Made by a program: the position numbers and the translations under genes | Source: Fasciola hepatica | Lineage: Eukaryota; Platyhelminthes; Trematoda; Plagiorchiida; Fasciolidae | Assembly: GCA_948099385.1 (NCBI GenBank) | Contig: CANUEZ040000167.1 | Coordinates: forward strand, 1,012,001 to 1,076,000 | Direction of reading: 5' to 3' | Length of the DNA stretch: 64,000 nucleotides | Notes under the pieces: model-generated | The model's input: only the letters and a program-made list of their open reading frames with translations | Databases searched by the model: none | What the model was told of the DNA's origin: nothing | In this document: piece by piece, positions 1-13,270 of the stretch | Layout of the letters: each line of letters begins with the position of its first letter | Numbering within the stretch: position 1 is the first letter of the stretch

Positions 1-789
1 TTGATCGTTTGGCAAAAAGCCTTTGTAAGCCTTATAGAGCAACTCCGTGTGAAATGTCAGAAAAGATTGTCGGACGGCATTCGAGTGAGAGCCCCAACTG
101 GGATTTGCAGTTTTGATAATGCTGCTTCGGAGACGAAAAAAGGGTGGAACTAGGGCTACACTTCTCCTGGCCTTGGCCGCTCGGGTGGCGGCGTGTCCAG
201 AGGAGTCAAGAGAGCTGGAGTAGGTGGGGCCTAAACCAGAGATGGTAGGTCGACAGTCAACTGAGGACCCGAGAAGAGTCAAGGACTCTTGGGCAACTGT
301 AATTCGTAGGGTTAAACCTTGTGCTTATTGGCAGAAAATTCAGCATCCAGGATTGGCACCATCAGTCAATTGCAGAGAAGTCCGTGGAAGTTTAACTAAG
401 TGCAGAGGCATCATCAACAGACATGAAAAAGCAGGCTATCTTCAGATTATCGACAAATAGGAGAGAAGTGCTAAGAAGCACTAGATTCAGTGCTTCATTT
501 ACTTGTATATGAGAAATAGAGTGAAACCCGGTACATAACCCTGCATAAAGCTTCTTGTACCGGGTCTCGGGTAAGAGGCATGACAGCTTGTGGGGACAAC
601 TCGGGTACGTTGAGTGAGTCAAGACTGGAACCAGAAGGGGAGTGAGTCGGTAGGTTCAACGAACGCAGTCTGATAATGAGCGATGGGCGTGGCAGATACG
701 GTAGACAATGGCTTATACCGGCAGGACACGAACAACCCTTGTGACAAGGTCAGATAACTTAAACGTGGATGTGGTACGTAACCGAGATC
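1..789. other. unassigned sequence
   Basis: I see no recognisable coding region, RNA gene or repeat boundary here. Short open frames on both strands match no family I know. The minus strand leads away from the NL1 RT scrap at 790-1,030, so part of this stretch may be further decayed NL1 sequence. Confidence 0.4.
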
Positions 790-1030
790 TGAGAAACATT
801 GACGTCTAATTCTTAAGTTTGTAGCTGGTGAAATGCAGCGATGTCGTCCTTAAAGGTCATTTTCTCTATTCCGGAGATGATAGGGGTGTAATTGATGGGA
901 CTATAATTAGTGAGTCCGGGAAATGATCCTTTTTGTTTCGTGGAAAGAAGGTTGAAAGTTTCTGCTTCGACGGCACCAAATTGAGGGTGAATAGCACGGT
1001 GAATAATTTTGGCGACAGGTGCGCGATTGG
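790..1030 (-). pseudogene. NL1-type reverse transcriptase scrap
   Basis: Minus-strand translation across this stretch gives a readable run containing KGSFPGLTNYSPINYTPI. This aligns with the RT finger motif of the full-length NL1 ORF2 (KKGSRQDLTNYRPVNHTPI, residues 509-527 of the 966-aa frame). The surrounding residues also follow the family spacing. No intact frame extends on either side, and the catalytic palm is not visible. The family assignment is direct by motif. The limits are approximate, because the flanks decay into unreadable sequence. Confidence 0.6.
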
Positions 1031-4000
1031 CTCAAGTGCACTTCAGCACCATGGGGCCCCTGACTCCACCACGCAATGTAACCCATTTCGCTGACTGAAA
1101 GGATGCTTCGCTCTTTGGAATGGGGCCGTAGGTATTTTCGCTGTCTGCTGACGGTCTGTTTCTCACATGTTCATAGAACAGAAGACTTACCTTTCGGTTT
1201 TTCCAACCGCGATGATGGATCGAAGGGCTCAAGTCGAATCTGCCCTCAAAGAACCAACAACCAAAGTATTCGCACCAAAGCTCAACACAAAAGCCAATGA
1301 TTCAGTCAGACGCTTTGGCCAGCACCTTAGAGCGTCACGCTGTCCTCAACGACCCTCGATTGATGGACTTTCTATCTCTGGTTTACTGGGCAGTCGCAGT
1401 ACGTTGCCAAACAAAATGCCGTGCACACCTACATCATTGACATTTGGCACCACTGCTCATCTCCTAGGTGAATTCATCGCGCTCAAAGCGGAGAAACCAG
1501 TTTCGAACCATGAGGATTAATTCTGACAACTTACTGACGACACGAAGCTAAGGGCTGGTATTCCTTCTCGTTGTGAACTTCAACCGTCCCTCGTTCCCAG
1601 TCATCCACATGCGTGAGCAGACTTTCTTATGCACTCGCCAAAGCAAAACCTCTGGAGCAAGCCGGAAAGCCTAAGTTCATCCGGCTTTTCGGAAGACCTT
1701 TTTCGTAAACCCCCATGTCCGTAAGAGACCGTTGCCGTCGATTGCCATAAACTGGTCCTTGACGATCCTGAGTGTCAGGCCAAGGAGACTCTCGTTTGTG
1801 GCCAAACCACGGACAGTAACTACGTTCAAACTGCATCAGCTCCAACATCCAGGAGTCACTGGCCATCCTCTTGTTACCTTACACCAGTTTTAGTAAGCAG
1901 ATTCGTTTTCCCGTCCGGCTTCTTTGTTTTTTCGTTCTAACTCTGATCCCCCAAATTTTTACCGCGTAATTTCTCCAGTCTCCTGACCCTTCCCATGGTC
2001 AGTCGTTTTGCCCGGGAAGGATCTCGCGTACTACAATCTCTGGCTATGCCTCTTTTTGAAGGTACTAATAATTTAAATTTTTCTGTTTCAGTGCCAATGA
2101 CATAAGTTCTACACGTTTCTGTTCCCATTTGAGTTCCATAGATGGGGGTTGCGCTGAGCGTACACCCGATGAGTTCGCCCGCCAGTAACCCCAATATGAC
2201 TATGTGTTGTCCAGTGATCCTCGATCACCCCATAAGTGCTCAGCGCAAAATTTTTCCGACTGAAGCTATCCAGTTGGTTTTTGTTCACTTTAAGATGTTG
2301 TCTTAGGTCTTAGTCCCCCGAATAAACCCCCTTTTTGGGCGTCGAGCGGTTTAGCCACTCTTTGCCGACACTTTACCATGAAACCCGTTTAAGATGCAAT
2401 TGCCAAGAGCCCAAGCGCGCTGATTTCATAAATAGGAATCTGTAGGTAAGTTTGCAGTTGGACTGATAGCAGCTCCTTGGGAGCCCATCCAGTTGGAGCG
2501 CTAGGGCTTCCATCAGCTATGGCCAGTTTTACGTCCTAATTCAAGTTACCATTCCTTATAATTACTTGAATTAGCCTACAACCAGCCACAAAAGTAAGTT
2601 GGGTTACCTTATCAATCCAAACGCCCCCAAACAAGGTTTGGTAGGCTTGAGCAATCGGACAAAGCCAAACGTTGACATTTACATAGTGTAGGTACAGCTG
2701 AGACGCTCCTTGATTCATCTATATGTAGCCTGTCAGTAAATGCGTATCACTCCTTGTATTTGAACGAGTTCGTACCAAAAAAAGCTGACAAAATAAACCC
2801 GTCTATTCCTGTCCGATCTCTTCGTTCCCTAGTGCGCGTAGTCCTGTTACAGCCCATCCCACTGCATACGACTCACTGCACAAAAAAATTCTCCTATTAT
2901 GAGTCCTAGCTTGCAATCACTGACCACCGAGCGTTTTGCTGCACAGTTATTGACCCCAGGCTGAAGACTTGGTCAATGAAGGAGCCAAGCAAGACAAGTT
3001 GGTCTGACTTCTGACTGCAGGTGCCTGCAGAAGCCTTTTTTCAGTGACTTGGCGTAACATGATGAGCCCACAGAAGTACCTTTAGAGAAGACGAGGAAAA
3101 TCTTGGCCTGCGGCTTTGTGCAAGCCGATTTTCAGGTGAGCCAAAGGGAAGCTTCTATTCACTGTTGCGAAAAGTGATTGCTTCCTGTCTTGGGTTCATT
3201 TTGCAACAGAATCAGTGGGCCACTGCCTGCAATTATGGAAAGCTTTTGGAGGAAATGATCCGTGGTTGACTGGTCTTCATATTTGGTAACACTACCCCCA
3301 CAGCTGCTCTTGCCGAGACAGAACAGCCTGAGCTTCGCAGAGGCTCACTAAATCTGCAAGCAATAGGTTGGCTTAATTCAGCCACCTAGCTCTATACCAC
3401 AATTCCGTCTCAAAAAGGACTTCCGAGGCAATGTTTCTGCGCTGCCACCACCAGGTGGGGGTCGGCCAGCCAGACCAACTCAATGCAGCAGTTCATCTCA
3501 AATACCAGAATAGAAGGTGTCACGCAAACATATTTCTTTAAGCTCAAATTGTCCATTCTTCAAAGCCGCTATCCTGACAAGTACGAAAGGAATGCTGAGG
3601 CTCGAGGGGAGTGATAGAGGAGGCAACCCAAGCAAACGAGGCAAAAGAAACCAAATCCGATTTTGCACCAAATGTCTCACGTTAGAAGGGGAACATTCTC
3701 CATAAACCGACGTTCTTATGACGAGACTTCAACGTGAGTGCGTTGCGCAAACAAGAATTTGTGAGTCCGTTGCTTCCGAGACAGCAGTAAGGATTATTCG
3801 TCCAAGGTCAGCCATGAAACCCGCCGACGTATAGCTCTGGGTGTAACCAGTCACCACTCTTCTCTGTTGGATGGAACAATTCTAAAGGTGAAATTCATCA
3901 TCAAACACATATCCCCCTTTGACTCCTGAGTTGGGTTTATAGGTCGTCTATTCTGGAAATGAGTCCGTCAAATGCCACGAGGCCCTCACTCCTATTTTAC

Positions 4001-4920
4001 CTAGTATCGGCTGCTCCTACCCATCCTGTAATCCTCCAAAAGTTCGAGATCTAAAGCATCAAAACATTTGGTGAGAAAGCTGTGGAGCTGGTGAAGTTGA
4101 AAGGTGATTCTGGTCCGTTTTTCACCGAAGGGGCAGTGCTACCTTTTAAACGATGCTTTGTTCTTAAGGCATGGAGGCAAATGTGACAGAATAATGTGAT
4201 TACCCGGGTTAATTCCTCTTCTTAGGCTACTCCAAAAGATGCCCTAATAAAGAGCGGAAGAGGCCCCTGCTTTTAGTAGGACTTCAGAAACATTTTGAAC
4301 CAAAAACTGGAAGGTGAGCAGCTACTCACAAGGAACCAGAGGAAGCCCCGAAACTCATAATCGACAGTAAGCATTCCCAATGGTTGCTTTTGCCGAAGCC
4401 CATCTGTGAAGTACGCTGCTCCTAGAACCGAGGCCACTTACCAACACAGCCCCCATCGGATCATGTTTCGCCACAGCTTTCCACCCTCTGGTATCCGCCC
4501 TTCGTCGGGTATTTTCCAGTCGGCACCGAAAAGATGACCGAAGGTTTGACCGCAGTAACAGCTTCCCAGGATGATCGTCCCTGAGAGGCGATAAAGTAGC
4601 AACATGATGAAGCTTGAAGCAGACCATAAGGGGATCCGTTGCCGAAAGCGTTTACCTGAAACCTTAGGAATGAGAGTTCAGTCACTGGGAAGCAGAAGTC
4701 CTTTTTTCTGAGGTGGCAAAGCCTGCGCTACACCGGGCCTCTATCTTCCCTAGATTATGTTTGGTTATCGTGTTTATATAACCTATAACAGTCTGTCATT
4801 TAGCTAGAAAGGCTTAGGAAAAATACCCAAAATTTTACACATAGCTCTACACTCTCGAAAAGTTCAACTAACTGACCCATAATCTTTCCGCTTTCTTCAA
4901 GTTATCTCCTGAACCACATA
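1031..4920. other. long unassigned stretch upstream of NL1-a
   Basis: No frame here resembles a known protein. The longest is a 117-codon plus-strand frame at 1,167-1,520 that I could not assign. The last part, roughly 4,000-4,920, may be the 5' UTR of NL1-a, since the full-length NL1 has about 0.94 kb before its ORF1. I see no boundary that proves this. Confidence 0.35.
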
Positions 4921-7519
4921 TGGACGCTCCAAAGGTCCTCCGCAAACATGCTAAGGTTCCGAGTGCAAATCAAGCAATTCGCACTGTCAGGCTCAAAAAA
5001 ACCAGGAACACTCAACCTTAGTCTGCACTCAGTACATGCTCAGTAACTCTCGCTGATGTTTATGACTTAGTCAACAAGAAGATTAACGAAGTAGATCGAA
5101 AAGTGGCGGACCTGCATAGCCAGATCTAGTCCAACGATGATATTCTATTGAAGATATCCCCTATATTTAGCATAATGAAACCCACCCCTATAGCTAATCG
5201 CCAAAGCCTAGCCATGACGGCCCGTTTCTTGGACTCAGTTGCGACCGAAGTTCATAAACGTATAGCCAACGCCAAAAACGCGATAGTTTTCAACATCACT
5301 GACCGACTGCCCCTGCCGTCAACCAAACTCGCCATACTGAATGCTAGCAACATGGCACACCACACGTGATATTGCACTCGGCTGCGCAACAAATAACAGC
5401 GCTACGACTGTTCTCTTAAACTCCAATTCGCTGAAAAGTAACACCCGGAGAATTCATAAACAGTTTGCAAATCATTGCTAACACCATACAGTTCAAAAGA
5501 ATCAAAATATTGTAGCTGCTTGACAGACACCAAACTCAATAAAATACAATCGCGAGCTTAGAGCTTAGGTGCGCCCTGTTTATGAATAGGTATTTTTACT
5601 TAGATTTACTTGGGATTGACAACCGCTCCCAAAAAAGGGGCCAACTCCGGTGTCGGGCCCTTCTCTAGCCATGGGCAATTTTCCTTTTCGAATCTTTCTT
5701 CTCAGTCACATAAAGTGGCGTATGGTCAGGACAAAATTACTTCAAAGTACTTTTACTCAGCCAGACCTGATTTAACCAGTGCGGTATTATAATCTCCTTC
5801 GGTCGGACACATCAGTCTATCTCAGAAACCCTTAAGGACATTTGGGTGATTCTCCCCAGTCATCCATTGAGGTGCGAAACTAGTTTAGCAAATGTTGACC
5901 AGGCTGTTTAATAGGTCAGGAATTCGGTCTAGCATCGATTCCTTCAGTCGACTGGTTGCTTGAAATCTGAGTTGTTTAAGTCCAACTGGTACCGGAAAAG
6001 ACTGGCGTTTTGAAACCTTCGCCTCGCTACGTAACAAACGACAAGGCGCGCTCCAGCTCGTCTGCTCTGGCCATCAGCTCGATCAGTCTCCCTTCTCCTG
6101 TTATTTATAAAGGGCACCCAATATAATTACAAAACCATCGACCGCTGTCGTGCTGCGTATCCATTCGCTGGACGGGAATCGAGTCCGCAAATCGTGAGTG
6201 AAACCAAAATATTACTGGATAAAACATCCCTCCAAAGAGAAGTTCTTTGATCACCAAAATGTACCTTAGCTTCACCAGCACAACCTTTGGCTGAAATACC
6301 AGTCGCCGCGTCCTCTCGCTGCCTGTCGGATCATCCCGTAACACAAAGGCCCTCAGTTGCCTGTTCTACTCCAGTTGACCTAGACCTGACCACCACCCCA
6401 TCTCCAGCACATCCCCCCAGGAAACGGCCCTGCCTTCTACCGTCAACCTCCGCTCCCACAAACGGCAACGATATCCATGCCAAACACACTATTAGCCCAG
6501 GGCCACCAAAGTCCCGTGCATCCAAGCCTGCCGCTGCTAATGTCAACCTACTGCCCACCGTCTCACCACCGAAAAAGACTCCCGGGAAGTCTGTTGCCAA
6601 CAGCCCGTCCTGCCCTAACTCATGTCCCACCGTCTTGCAGACAATAATCGTTCACAAAAGGCGTGATCTACTATGTAGCCAATCGTCCCATCAGCCGACA
6701 GAATTCTGTGTCCCCCCACTGCTTTCAGCTACTCCCGTTATCCCTCCCGTAAGTCTTCTCAGAGCCCCATTTAGAACCCCTACCAAGCACTCCAAGCATA
6801 GCCCAAATAATACATGCTTGTTGGCAAGCAGGACGCAACCCTGCACCACCCCAAAGCAGCCAACCCCGCCCCGCTGTATTAGCGTGATACCTCGGCTAAT
6901 GGACAAGGTCCTCCCAACTCCACTTTACAACACAGGCCAAAACGGCCACCGAGTAACGCATCATCATGCATCGGGATCAAACACCATATTCTCCAAGTAT
7001 CCCGATACAGTTTCCCAGTCATCTGGCTGAGCGCCAGCACCTCCCGCCGAACCGCTGTAACCAATTTCTCTCATCCAATGATACAAATAAGTAACCTTCA
7101 GTTGAAATATAACGAACGGCCCCGATTTTCAAGTTCCACGCTCTTTCCTGAGCACAGCGTGGACCAGCCCAACCAACTACATTTATTTCGTCGGTCCTGG
7201 TCGAGCGATAACTACCCGCCCCCTGTGTATCCCGTTGAACCCAGTAACCACTACTTTCTACCATCCCACTTGCCGTTACCCACTACCTCAGCATCCAACC
7301 CCCCCCCCACCTGGCTACTTCAACCACCCCGGAAATCCCACCTCCGCAACCGACCAATTCTTTCTTGACAGCAACCCCCAACCCAGCCTTACCCCTTCTA
7401 CACATAGCCGGCTCCCCACTTTTAACCCCTGTTTAGACTCCATCGCTACCATACATGACAGTTCTGACGTTATGAATCCACTTAATGATGTTCACCACCT
7501 CGGTAGTGTTAGCCACTAA
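4921..7519 (+). pseudogene. NL1-a ORF1 (nucleic-acid-binding protein), broken
   Basis: ORF1 of this family is presumed to bind the element RNA. The start MDAPKVLRKHAKVP and the segment AKNAIVFNITDRLPLPSTKL (about 5,268-5,330) match the conserved centre of the intact ORF1 (residues 116-135, with NAVVFNIPDRIP). The frame is cut by the insertion at 5,512-6,204. It resumes at KTSLQREV, the equivalent of KTPLQREF in the intact protein, then runs through a proline/serine-rich part (6,287-7,030). A C-run near 7,300 marks another frame change. The terminal frame, ending with the stop at 7,517-7,519, is in phase with ORF2 at 7,529. The gene has several stops and is dead. Confidence 0.8.
5512..6204. 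mobile_element. 693-bp insertion with 9-bp target duplication
   Basis: The nonamer CAAAATATT is present at 5,503-5,511 and again at 6,205-6,213. Removing the intervening 693 bp and one nonamer lets the NL1-a ORF1 reading continue as in the intact family member. The two ends are not obvious inverted repeats. Near the right end the minus strand carries GGACTCGATTCCC, which resembles a tRNA B box, so a tRNA-derived SINE is possible. A 9-bp duplication would also suit a Mutator-like DNA element. No protein is encoded. Confidence 0.7.
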
Positions 7520-7528
7520 CACCCGCCG

Positions 7529-10290
7529 ATGGTTGTTCCTACACCCCGCCATGACGATACAGTTGCACTAACCTTGCTCCTCATTAAGGCTGGCTCATTA
7601 CTGAATAAAACCCAGACTCTCCATAATATGGTACTATCTACCGACTTCAACATCATTGTCATAACCGAGACCTGGCTGAATGATTCTGTCCCGTTGGACC
7701 AAGTTTCTATTGCTGGCTATCAAACCTCCATGGAAAATCGCCGTCGTCGTGGTGGAGGCTGCTTAATCCACGCTAAAAACAGCTGCCTACCATTCCTCTC
7801 CCTGGTCCAGAGCTTGACTCAACATGGGTAATGGTTCTTCTGGTCAACTATCCAATCTGTATCGGCTGCGTTTATCGACCACCCAATTCAAACATCACGG
7901 ACCTCGTCCACATAGTCAATGCCTTTGACCACTTCGCACTATTACCCTCTTGGTTAAAATTTATTGCTGGCGATTTCAATGCACCTAATATCTGCTGGGA
8001 CACCATGTCATCACCTCAATACTTCGCGAGCTTCGTTTCGACCATACGTGCATGGCGCTGGGTCCAGCACGTAATAACACCAACAAGAGGAAACAGCATA
8101 CTTGACCTGATATTTACCATTGGCCTATCGGATGTGATAACTACCGCCCTCAGCCTTTTCCCAGGCAGTAACCATAGAATGGTATCTTTCAGGTTCACAG
8201 CCGGACCCACAGACCCCATATGTAGCTCATCTCAACAGCCGCTACACACGATCAACTGGAAAAACCCCAAGCCCATGCTTCGATCCCTCAACTGGGATGA
8301 CCACTTCCTACAGCACGACCCTCAACTCGCCAGTGACGTACTCTACTATAAGCTACATAGCTGCTTGTCAGCAATCACCACCATCGGGACCAACCGCTCA
8401 CAAGCCCGCAGCTCTTTACCGAACAAGGCTGCAAAATAAACATGCAATACTGCAGAAGATCTATAGTAAGACAAAAGACTTCACCATACTATTGCAACTC
8501 CACTCTCTATCTGTAACCATCAGTCGTCGGGCTAATGAACTGCTGGAGCTTTCGGCCTTGAATTCCTTCGACAGATCGTACCGATTGTCTCGACCGCTAA
8601 GGAGCAGAAATCAGAGAGAGTCTTCAGGGATACCCTATTTAATTTTGGAAAACAACATGCAGATGAAATTTGCAGCCGAAATCGCTGAGGCGCTCAATAC
8701 CTTCTTTTCAGAATCCATGACCACTGACGCCACTTCAAATCCGCCACCGTACCCCTCATCACCGAGCACGTTCTCTCTGACATGGAATTCAGTTTGAACG
8801 ATGTGGACCACCTACTGATGCGTGTTAGACTCTCCTCCCGCCCTGGCTTTGACGGCATCCCCCTAGCACTCTTTCGTCCTGGTGGAACTGACGTCGCTGC
8901 TATTTTTATGAATCTCTACACCATTTTTCCCTTAAAAACGGCATTTTTCCATCCCAGTGAAAAACTTCAACCGTTAATTCTATCCACAAAAATGATCCAG
9001 GGCATGACCCTTCACATTATCGTCCCATTGACCATACCCCTTTAGCTGCCAGTATAATGGAGCGTTTGATTAAACAGCGGATGTCCGATTATCTCATTTC
9101 CCATAACCTCATTCACAGCGGTCAACATGGCCTCCTAAAGTCACGTTCTTGTACCACATGCCAGTTTGATTTCTTCAATCTACTGACCACGGCAGCTGAC
9201 GACGGAGAATCTATGACTGTCATCTATCTCGATATGACCAAGGCATTTGACGGAGTTCCTCACTCCCGGCTGTTAACAAAACCCCGGGCCTACGGTATCC
9301 ATGATCCGCCTTTATCACGGATCACTTCCTACCTGTCGGACCGAACCCAGGTTGTACATGCTAATGGTCATCGATCGCAACCGGTGCCCGTCACTAGTGG
9401 AGTCATACAAGGAATTGTACTTCGTCCGCCATTTTTCTTACTCTATATTGACGACATTCTTTCGATTGTGCAACATGGCACACCTTTCCTCTTTGCCGAC
9501 GACATCAAAATCGTTTATGAGTTCCGCCATCAAGATTTGAGCACAACGCTGTCTGAAATAGATAATGATCTTGAGAAACTTGATCAATGGTGCACCTCAT
9601 GGCAGATGTGCTTCTCGACATCCAAAAGCTTCTACACAACTTACAGATGTCAAGTCCCTCTCACTACTCTGTCACTGAACCAAGTACCCATTGCCCCAAG
9701 CTCATCAGTGAAGGATCTTGGGCTTCGATACACCAACAATCTACAATTCTCGGAAAACGTCTCAGTTCAGACAGCCAAGGCCAAACAGATAATAGGCCTA
9801 GTTCTCAGATCATTTAAAGTGAAACATAGTATTCTCCTTTCATACCAATCCCATTCCAGACCCCACCTCGAATTTTGCCCTATAATCTTCTTTGAAATGT
9901 CTAAATCGGATAGGATACCCCTGGAGAAAGTCCATCCTACCTTCACCGCTGAGCTATAAAGAGCGACGCACTCTACTAAAACTTGACCCCGTATTGCTTA
10001 GACATTTGAGGCTTAACCTGTGTTTTCTATATAGACTTATTCATCGTTCTGCGTTAACTTCTACCAAATCTATACAGTTTTCGTTACCCTCATCTTACCC
10101 TCTGCGCCACGGAGACTTCAGTCTGACCATCCCACAGTCCAAGCTGGCAAAAAGATCCAACTTCTTTCTCATTAAACATTCCAATCTTTGGAACAAGATA
10201 CCCCTGGCTACTCGCAAATGTGCGTCAATAACCCAGTTTAGTCATGCCCTAAAGTCACAACTTACCGTTGGCCATGTTATCCTCGACTAA
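7529..10290 (+). pseudogene. NL1-a ORF2 (endonuclease-reverse transcriptase), broken
   Basis: This frame encoded the enzyme that nicks target DNA and copies element RNA into it. Endonuclease motifs are visible in order: ITETWLND (about 7,660), GCVYRPPN, and IAGDFNAPN (about 7,965). The RT follows with YLDMTKAFDGVPH (motif A, about 9,228), a motif B region near 9,410 (GVIQGIVLRP), and LFADDIKIVY (motif C, about 9,490). The C-terminal arm runs to about 10,290, where LWNKIPL matches LWNKLPP of the intact ORF2. At least five frame breaks split it (near 7,830, 8,440, 8,790, 9,045 and 9,950). The catalytic residues survive but the gene cannot make one protein. Confidence 0.9.
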
Positions 10291-11936
10291 CGCCAGCATA
10301 TCTGAGGATCGAGCCTATGAAGAACGTATCGAACTCCAAAACCCTAGCTTCCGTCTCCCTCCCCCCGCTCTCTGCCATCCGTCGAGCTGACCTTCGAAAA
10401 CGGGTTCCGCTACTAGGATCTTGACACCATATACAAAACCTACCATTTCCTGCCTAACGACAGACATAACCCACATTGCAGGAAGATGCAGTTTTGTCGT
10501 TTACAACTATAACTAGCTAGATGCCCGGCGGATCTTGCTACTCACCCACGTTCACCTACTATCACCTCAACCCTATGAAACCCTGCCTTACCTAACTCAC
10601 TAGTCGGTCTTCACAACTATGTCTAAACAATAGCTGCCTCCCCCACTATATAGTACTAGGGCAGCCATGCAAAACAACTTCCCTCTAGATGAAGGTTTCT
10701 AGCCATTGATGTTTTCCCCCAGCACCAAATGGTTCAGTGATGTTGGATACTAGGACATTAAGTTCTACCACTCACTACTTCACTCCTCGATCCTTCGACT
10801 CTTCTCATTTTCATTCTGTCTTCCGCTCCCTTCAGCTTCCTTGCCCGGCCGTGGTTTGCTTTCCTTAATGACTCCGGTTGTAAATCTTTCATCCCATATA
10901 TCCCTCTTCCAATAGCTACCTGTTGGCCTCAATTTCCTCCTTTTATATTTCCCGAAATTACCGCTTGTATGTTTTGCCAAGATTTGTGAATCCATCACTT
11001 AACTTAGACTGATATCCTCTCTCCACGTGTGCAAAATAATCTACTGGCGCAGCCTAACTCAACCACGCCAGAACGGCCTATGGCAGTTTTAGGCACGGTC
11101 TGGCGCTGCACGAGACTAAAGCATGTATGCAGGCGCGTACATTACAACACTCGCTGTCCTACTCCATGCTTTTGCTTAGCTTCACTCCGTATTTTCCCAG
11201 CCCATGCAAGCGAAACCCCTGATGTCAACGGCACCCTCACCATAGCTGCGTCCGGATGTGGGGGAATCAGATCACCCACAGCAGTTGCAAAAACTGACAT
11301 ACACGGAAAATTACAGTCGGGCGGAGGGGCTATGGAAAGTTCCTATATGGGCTCAACCACCCCTCCGTTAGAACAAGAAAGTGGAGAACAAAAATGACCT
11401 AGCGCAATCAATTTGGTCTATATATTCCGATAATATCGGGATGTGAAGGAAATGGGCAAACTCCAAACATGGGTGTCTCCCATCAGCTCACACCTGACCC
11501 TGCGAAAGGGAAAACCCCACACCGCCCTTGTCCGCTTGATATGCTTTTGGTTCCTACGCACAAGACTGACTCGGGGGTGATAGCGAACTGGTCTCTCCAC
11601 ATATGCTTACCAACCTCTTGCTCTAATTTTCAATCACCTTGTACCCTCCCATGCACGCCTGGCATGTTTGGTGACGTCAGCTACAAAACCACTGTGGCTC
11701 TGGACAACAAGTCGATACATCAGACGACGGACACGTCTCATCAAAGTGCTAGTTATATCCATGTAGACATTACTGTAAATATAAACATACATGTAGGAAC
11801 GTAGAAGAAAGCGTCCGTATTTTTCGCTCGCTTATCTGTTTTTCCTCTTTTTCGTAAGAAAGCGGCGTTTCTCTTGTCCTATAATCCAGCCCACTCTCGG
11901 GTTTACAGCCTTACCTAACAGCGACCTGCAGCATTA

Positions 11937-12136
11937 GACCTGTAGATACCCCACGATAGGATTTGTCATACATCCTCTGGATCCATCATATAAACTTGCC
12001 ATTTGGATTCTTAGTGTGTCCTTGCTGCTTCCTTATGACCTGTAAAACACCATTGTGGGATTTGTCATATATCCCCTAGACCTAGTATGCAAACTTGCCA
12101 TTCAAGGTTCTTCGTGTTGCCCAGCTGCTTTCTCAC
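11937..12136 (+). repeat. two-unit tandem repeat, period about 100 bp
   Basis: Two diverged units start with GACCTGTA at 11,937 and 12,037. They share GGATTTGTCATA, AACTTGCCATT and GCTGCTT at the same offsets. They lie inside the NL1-a 3' region and look like a local duplication rather than a gene. Confidence 0.75.
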
Positions 12137-13270
12137 GTAGCCCTCAGACCCTAGTCCAAATGCACCTCCACGGATTTATTAACCCCTAAGAATAAGACTT
12201 CCCGGTGAACGGCCGAATCGGTAACCAATAACTTTGCCTAGTAGTGTGAACCCAGTTAGCCCTCCCGAACACCGAATCACAATACCAACGACTCCTCATT
12301 CCACTTAGACCATTGTGCCTCATCTCCAACCTCCGTACTCTTATCTGTTATTTTGCTCACGCTAACACTCAGCTGGAACATCTCCCAGACTGCGTGCCTC
12401 CCTTTTTCGATTTCAGAACCACCCGGCCATCACGATGCCCAGCTGTAATATGTCGTGCAGAGAGCTTATCTTTTTCTCTGCCCGTCTACAACCGCACCAA
12501 AGGCTGGCTACCGCGAATACGATCTAGCCACCGGGTTTCGCCCAAAGGAAGTCCCGGTATTGCTGCAACTGCCCTTTGAGGCTTACTGAGGAATTCTCAA
12601 AACAAGACCCTCCAGATGTCGACGCCCCCGGCGAGGAATCTTAATTAAATATTGATCCGTCTAGATTCGCCGATGCCCTCCTTCTTCCAATGATGGAACA
12701 GTGAACATAAACCGCAGCCAACCCTTACCCAAAATGCCCAACACGGACAAAGAAAAGCCACAGATAACTAAACAGAATAACGTATTCGCCAATTTACCAG
12801 CATAACCCGGCCTATTGCAAAGGTTTTCACCCTTGTCTTGCCTTATTCTGTTCCTCGTGGGAACGGCATTTCGATTGCTGACTATTCCTTTTTGGAACTT
12901 CATCCATCTTCCACCAGCTGCGAACTGCCGACACTAGATGACACATACTACTTCTCATGGAAACTGCCTCACCTTTTCAGGGGGTACTATTCCTTTTCAT
13001 ATCCACAAATCTATGAAAATTTGTATTCCTCTGCGAACCTTCATGAAATTCTTCCCTGTTTCCTTTGTATCAAAGTCAATTTCCTTTTTAGGTGAACATA
13101 AATATACCTTACCGACCATTTCCTTGCATAATTCTTGTGAATATTGTATTGTCTGCGTCCTAAGACAAAGTCCGTCTGAACATTCCCACATCCAGCCGAC
13201 TCATTACTATTGCCGTAGTTGACTCGAAATCAATTCGTATTCACCTTGTATTCTTTGGTCACTTTGATTC

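Noticed and set aside
1167..1520. 117-codon plus-strand frame
   Set aside because: No recognisable motif. Length is within chance expectation for a 64-kb window.
6165..6204. possible tRNA on the minus strand (GGACTCGATTCCC)
   Set aside because: Only a T-arm-like piece is present. Kept only as a hint that the 693-bp insertion may be SINE-like.
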